Source of the DNA: an uncultured Eggerthellaceae bacterium | GTDB taxonomy: Bacteria; Actinomycetota; Coriobacteriia; Coriobacteriales; Eggerthellaceae | Direction: 5' to 3' | Length of the DNA stretch: 64,000 nt | NCBI GenBank assembly: GCA_934648845.1 | Contig: CAKUFS010000004.1 | Span: 54,775 to 118,774, forward strand | Part shown: positions 60,948 to 64,000 of the stretch, in pieces | Layout: every line of letters begins with the position of its first letter | Numbering within the stretch: the first letter of the stretch is position 1 | Position numbers and translations under genes: made by a program | Notes under the pieces: model-generated | Database searches by the model: none | What the model was told of the DNA's origin: nothing | The model's input: the letters and a program-made list of their open reading frames with translations, nothing else

Positions 60948-61084
60948 ATTATGCGAATAGTCTGTTGACAGCACGTATCTGAACAGGCGATATTTAATTA
61001 TTTTTGAATTTTATGACTGATAATGCAGATTATGTAAATTTGGTCCAATACAACAACTTGATGCGCTCTGTCTCGGAGAGCCCC

Positions 61085-61575
61085 TCACTCAGCTTGATGG
61101 CCTTCCCCACTCGTTGGGCGCTTCCACGACGTTGAAGCGCGCCGCGCCGCGCGAGTTGCCGATTTTCCAAAGCTCAACCTCGACCAGGAAGAATCCGAAA
61201 TCGCTATCGGTGTGCTGGTTGAGCCATTCGATGGCCTGGCGATGCTCGTCACGCGCTTGTTCCACCACCCAAATGACCACCTCGGCACCCTTGCCGGCCG
61301 CATAGGTGATGGCTTTGCCCAAATGGTCGTGGTCGGTAGGCGCGAGCTGGTTTTCAATGACGACCTTGCGCCCGGTTCAGGTTTCCTGCGCATAGATGTC
61401 GACGCTGAACGCTCCAACGGACGACTCGGTCTCGATGAGCTCGAGTTCGATGCCAACGGCGGCACTCAACAGCTTCAGGTTGGGTTCTTCGGCAAGCCAT
61501 TTCGTGAAGTCGAACGCCTCGTGGTGCCAGATATCCCGAAACTGCAAACGGAATGTCCGAAAAGGAGGTATCGTG
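61085..61575 (-). pseudogene. Restriction-endonuclease-like (DUF4268-type) protein, interrupted by TGA
   Basis: HHEAFDFTKWLAEEPNLKLL, SAAVGIELELIETESSVGAF and SVDIYAQET, then an in-frame TGA (about 61376), then TGRKVVIENQLAPTDHDHLG, AGKGAEVVIWVVEQARDEHR and AIEWLNQHTDSDFGFFLVEV. The pattern is a PD-(D/E)XK-like nuclease family common next to phage or plasmid genes. One base change (probably GGA to TGA) splits it. The start before about 61575 is uncertain. Confidence 0.8.
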
Positions 61576-61588
61576 GAATGGATGGCAA

Positions 61589-61933
61589 TTAACCTTCCCG
61601 CTCTTCCCACTCGCGCCATTCAAGGCGGCAACGGACATAGCCCGTAACGCCGTCAGTGAAGCCGTCGAGGTCGTCGAGGGCAATCGCGCCGTCAAGGACC
61701 AGGCGGGCGATCTCATCGCGCATCGTGCTGCGGCGGACGTTGCGTACCACCACACCCGGCCGCCTCTTGTCCTCGCGAATGCGCTCCTCCAGCGCCCAGA
61801 ACCTCTCGGATGCGAGGCCTTCGCCGCCCAAGATTTCCATGTACTCGCCGATAAGCCTCTCCATATAGCGTTCCTGCCAGCCGGGAAGCCTCTTTCGGAA
61901 CAGCTTCCAGTCGCTTTCCGCTACATCGCCCAT
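61589..61933 (-). CDS. Small conserved accessory protein, 114 aa
   Basis: MGDVAESDWKLFRKRLPGWQ, then ERYMERLIGEYMEILGGEGL, SERFWALEERIREDKRRPGV and a C-terminal region ending YVRCRLEWREWEEREG. Helical and charged, no membrane segment, a type often called 'multidrug transporter homolog' by old annotation without support. AGGGGAG lies five to six bases before the ATG at 61933. It lies next to the broken nuclease, so it is accessory DNA. Confidence 0.7.
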   Translation of the reverse strand: MGDVAESDWKLFRKRLPGWQERYMERLIGEYMEILGGEGLASERFWALEERIREDKRRPGVVVRNVRRSTMRDEIARLVLDGAIALDDLDGFTDGVTGYVRCRLEWREWEEREG

Positions 61934-62187
61934 GTTCTCCCCTTCTCCGCTTCGCATTATCCCGATGCGTACATCATACCGAACGCGGGGGTCGCCAACA
62001 AGCGCCGCACTTGCGCCCGGGGCGGGCTTCGGTACGCTTCCCGCACTTGCCCGAGTGCCGAACGCGGTCGCGCGAAAACAGCTGCGCAAGAAGCCTACGG
62101 CATTGTCGCCAGAGTCTGTTCCGAAAGGGCCGATGCCGCCTATATAACAAACAAGGCCAATACCATCATCGAGGAAAGGCGGCACCC

Positions 62188-62659
62188 ATGGAAGAGAATT
62201 CTCAGGAACAGCAAAGCCAAGAGCGGCAGAAATGCAGCTACGCGAACTAGCCGTGGATCAACGTTTACGACTGGCAGGTCACGCGCCAGGAGTTCTGGGA
62301 CGTCAAGCTCGTCAAGGGCACGTTCATCGAGGTCGGAGGTGAGCGGGTCGATGTGTCGAGCTATCACTTCCACACGGGCTACGAGCCATCAACGTCATTC
62401 GGCAAGCGCGGGATACACTTCCCCGACGGCTGGGAGATCACGCTGCGGCGCTTCGAGAACACCGCGCCCGCGGGCGAGCCGCCCGCATTCGTTGAGACGG
62501 GGCGCATCGAGAGCGTGACGGCGCAGCAAATCGCCGATGGGCTGAAGGACCGAAGCGTGCGGTGGAGGGATGCCCGGGAGCTCGCCGGACCCAAGCAATC
62601 GCGCGACGGCGTCCGCGAGGGCGACGCGCCTGGCATCGGGAAAGCAAGCGATGTGACCT
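62188..62659 (+). pseudogene. Broken accessory gene, in-frame TAG
   Basis: The frame from the ATG at 62188 (GAAAGGCGG upstream) reads MEENSQEQQSQERQKCSYAN, then a TAG, then continues in the same frame INVYDWQVTRQEFWDVKLVK, GTFIEVGGERVDVSSYHFHT, GKRGIHFPDGWEITLRRFE and ESVTAQQIADGLKDRS, fading near 62650 at the IS border. Composition is more GC-rich than the chromosome core. I do not recognise the family; context suggests plasmid or conjugative-element origin. Confidence 0.6.
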
Positions 62660-62692
62660 GTGTCAAGATTTCGGACACGGAAGCTCGAGGAT

Positions 62693-63629
62693 TTACGCGG
62701 CCACGGGAAGCTCCCCTGCGGTCGGCCTGGTCCGCTCGAAGAAGGCTTCCATGGCCTTCGCGGGTATCTGGTAGCCGATGGTCGAGTGCGGCCGCCTGCG
62801 GTTGTAGTCGGCCTCTATGAACCCGATCACCGCGTGCTTGGCGGCATCGCGGGTCGGGAAACTCCTGCGGTAGTACATCTCGTTCTTCAGGGTCGCGAAG
62901 AACGACTCGGCCACGGCGTTGTCGTGGCAGCTGCCGGTGCGGCCGCACGACAGGCGCACGTCGTTGTCGCGCGCCCACTCCGCGAGGAGCCGGCTGGTGT
63001 ACTGGGCCCCTCTGTCGCTATGGAATATGGCGTTTCCCGCCACGTAGCCGCGCGACTTGGCCGACTCCAGCGCCGCCACGGCGATGTCGGCGGTCATGCG
63101 CTCGGACAGCGACCAGCCCACCACCATGCGCGTGCACAGGTCGATCACGGTGGCCAGGTACAGCCACCCCTGCCCGGTGCGCAGGTAGGTGATGTCGCCC
63201 ACCAGCTTGTAGGTGGGAACGGGGCTCGTGAAGTCGCGGCGCACCAGGTCGGGGCGCGGGCGGGCCTTGGGGTCGGGGATCGTGGTGCGCTTCCTGGCGT
63301 TGGGCGTGCAGCCGCGTATGCCCAGCTCGCGCATGAGCCTGAGCACGCGGTAGCGCGTCAGGTGCGAGAGCTCCGGCGGCAGCATCGCGTGCACGAACCT
63401 GAACCCGAAGCGGCGGTCGGATTCGAGCCACACGCGCATCACGGCGTCGCGCTCGGCCGCCCAGGCGTCTTCCGGGCGCCCGGCGGCCAGCCACGAGTAG
63501 AAGCCCGAGCGGCTCACCCCCAGCACGCGGGCCATCAGCTTCACGGGGAAGGAGGCCCTCTCCGCCAGCATGAGCCGGTAGCGCGCGGCTACCCCTGCTC
63601 CCTGGCGAAGAAGGCCGCGGCTTTTTTTA
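62693..63629 (-). CDS. IS3-family transposase OrfB (DDE catalytic part)
   Basis: Integrase core with the DDE triad in VGDITYLRTGQGWLYLATVI, IFHSDRGAQYTSRLLAEW and CHDNAVAESFFATLKNEM, preceded by a helical HTH_21-like part (RASFPVKLMARVLGVSRSGF). It is read from OrfA by a -1 slip at seven A (63622-63628, plus strand T7) to give OrfAB, the active transposase. The 3' end is complete (GELPVAA then stop). Confidence 0.9.
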
Positions 63630-63873
63630 GGAACGCGTTCTCCATCTCGAGCTCGCGTATGCGCTTTTTGGCCTCGCGCAGCTCGCGCGCGCCGGCTTCG
63701 GGGTCGGGCTCGCCGGATATCTCGCGGCGCCGCTTGGCGACCCACTTGTCCACGGTCTTGGGGCTGAGCCCCAGCTCCCTGCAGCAGGCCGCGGTGGGCC
63801 TGCCCGTCGAGATGATGTAGTCGGCGGTCTCCCGTCTGAACTCGTCGGTGTACTTGGCGGTCGGGTTCGGCAT
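63589..63873 (-). CDS. IS3-family transposase OrfA
   Basis: 94 residues: HTH (AKYTDEFRRETADYIISTGR, AACCRELGLSPKTVDKWV) and a leucine-zipper-like C-terminus (ELREAKKRIRELEMENAFLK). It would bind the IS ends. The slippery sequence lies near the end of the gene, before FFAREQG. The ATG at 63873 has AGGA upstream (gaaaggacgatgcc). Confidence 0.92.
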   Translation of the reverse strand: MPNPTAKYTDEFRRETADYIISTGRPTAACCRELGLSPKTVDKWVAKRRREISGEPDPEAGARELREAKKRIRELEMENAFLKKAAAFFAREQG

Positions 63874-64000
63874 GGCATCGTCCTTTCTCGTCGTCTCGTT
63901 GCATTCTAAGGGATTCGGGTTCCTCTAGGGAAGCGCTGATTAACTGAGGTTTCTATCTCCCCGATGCGCCTTCCCGCCGTTTTTTCGCGATTCCCGGCCG

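Larger units (their letters stand above)
62660..63960. mobile_element. IS3-family insertion sequence (ends not fixed)
   Basis: Contains OrfA and OrfB on the minus strand with a -1 frameshift site. The left flank has GTGACCTGTGTCAAGATTTC near 62652, which resembles an IS3-type terminal repeat; a matching right end could not be identified, so the limits are estimates. GC content is clearly higher than in the surrounding chromosome. The element abuts the broken gene at 62188. Confidence 0.7.

Noticed and set aside
61020..61075. A possible seventh end of the 234-bp repeat (ATTTGGTCCAATACAACAACT)
   Set aside because: No matching arm (ACTTCGAA, CTACTTCC) lies at the expected distances, so the likeness is probably chance.
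5709..61619. Possible recoding of TGA as a sense codon, because TGA interrupts several otherwise good frames (TadC, MFS, nuclease)
   Set aside because: The same genes also have TAG stops or frameshifts, many intact genes end in TGA, and the expected residues at the three TGA sites differ. Decay is the simpler reading.
1..64000. CRISPR arrays, prophage structural genes, rRNA genes
   Set aside because: No regularly spaced direct repeats with unique spacers, no capsid/terminase-like proteins and no rRNA-like sequence were seen.

Overview
The window looks like part of the chromosome of an anaerobic actinobacterium of class Coriobacteriia (Eggerthella/Slackia/Cryptobacterium relatives). The basis is gene content: a LuxR-type regulator with membrane segments beside an ABC transporter, several EamA-type transporters, secreted proteins ending in dockerin-like modules, an HdrC-like fragment, moderate GC and frequent GTG/TTG starts. 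This placement is inference from content, not from a marker gene.

Layout. 1-3 kb: a PTS EIIC transporter running off the left edge, a 66-aa protein, a dockerin protein and a zincin metallopeptidase. 3.4-6.1 kb: tRNA-Thr followed by a decayed patch (orphan HicB-like protein, broken RelE-type toxin with its antitoxin, TadC remnant). 6.8-16.7 kb: a CmpB-like membrane protein with a frameshift, an HD protein, DMT transporters, a broken MFS gene, a WYL regulator, an asparagine-synthetase-like enzyme lacking its N-terminal half-domain, and a YhcH/YjgK protein. 17.2-28.7 kb: a GH25 lysozyme with dockerin, LysR/PutP, an amino-sugar group (hexapeptide nucleotidyltransferase-like protein, glmM, nagB), another dockerin protein and an Ldh2-type dehydrogenase. 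29-31 kb: a PNPOx-like protein and a DUF523-DUF5662 fusion.

31-37 kb is a plasmid-like replicon set in the chromosome: a minus-strand ParA/RHH pair, about 1.2 kb of very AT-rich DNA with iteron-like repeats and palindromes, a plus-strand ParA/ParB pair, and a convergent primase-polymerase-like Rep gene with a probable antisense control RNA. Both par pairs overlap by the same eight bases, and related palindromes lie in front of three transcription units.

37-53 kb: a tyrosine phosphatase, the LuxR/ABC-2 exporter group, a deletion scar (truncated hdrC, MBL hydrolase, broken SulP), an AAA/DUF4143 ATPase plus a remnant of a second copy, an EamA transporter behind a candidate attenuator, a diguanylate cyclase and NhaA. 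53-61 kb: a large secreted LRR-CAP-dockerin protein and a phosphocholine (lic1-like) operon with a G8 tract between its ribosome binding site and start. 61-64 kb: accessory DNA with a stop-interrupted nuclease, a broken gene and a GC-rich IS3-family element.

Two window-wide themes stand out. First, a family of about 234-bp repeats with long inverted arms of about 50 bp occurs six times (five clear, one degenerate), always between genes. Second, many genes carry single frameshifts or in-frame stops, which suggests genome decay, although sequence error at homopolymers cannot be excluded for some. Four dockerin-bearing secreted proteins and the phosphocholine operon point to an elaborated cell surface.
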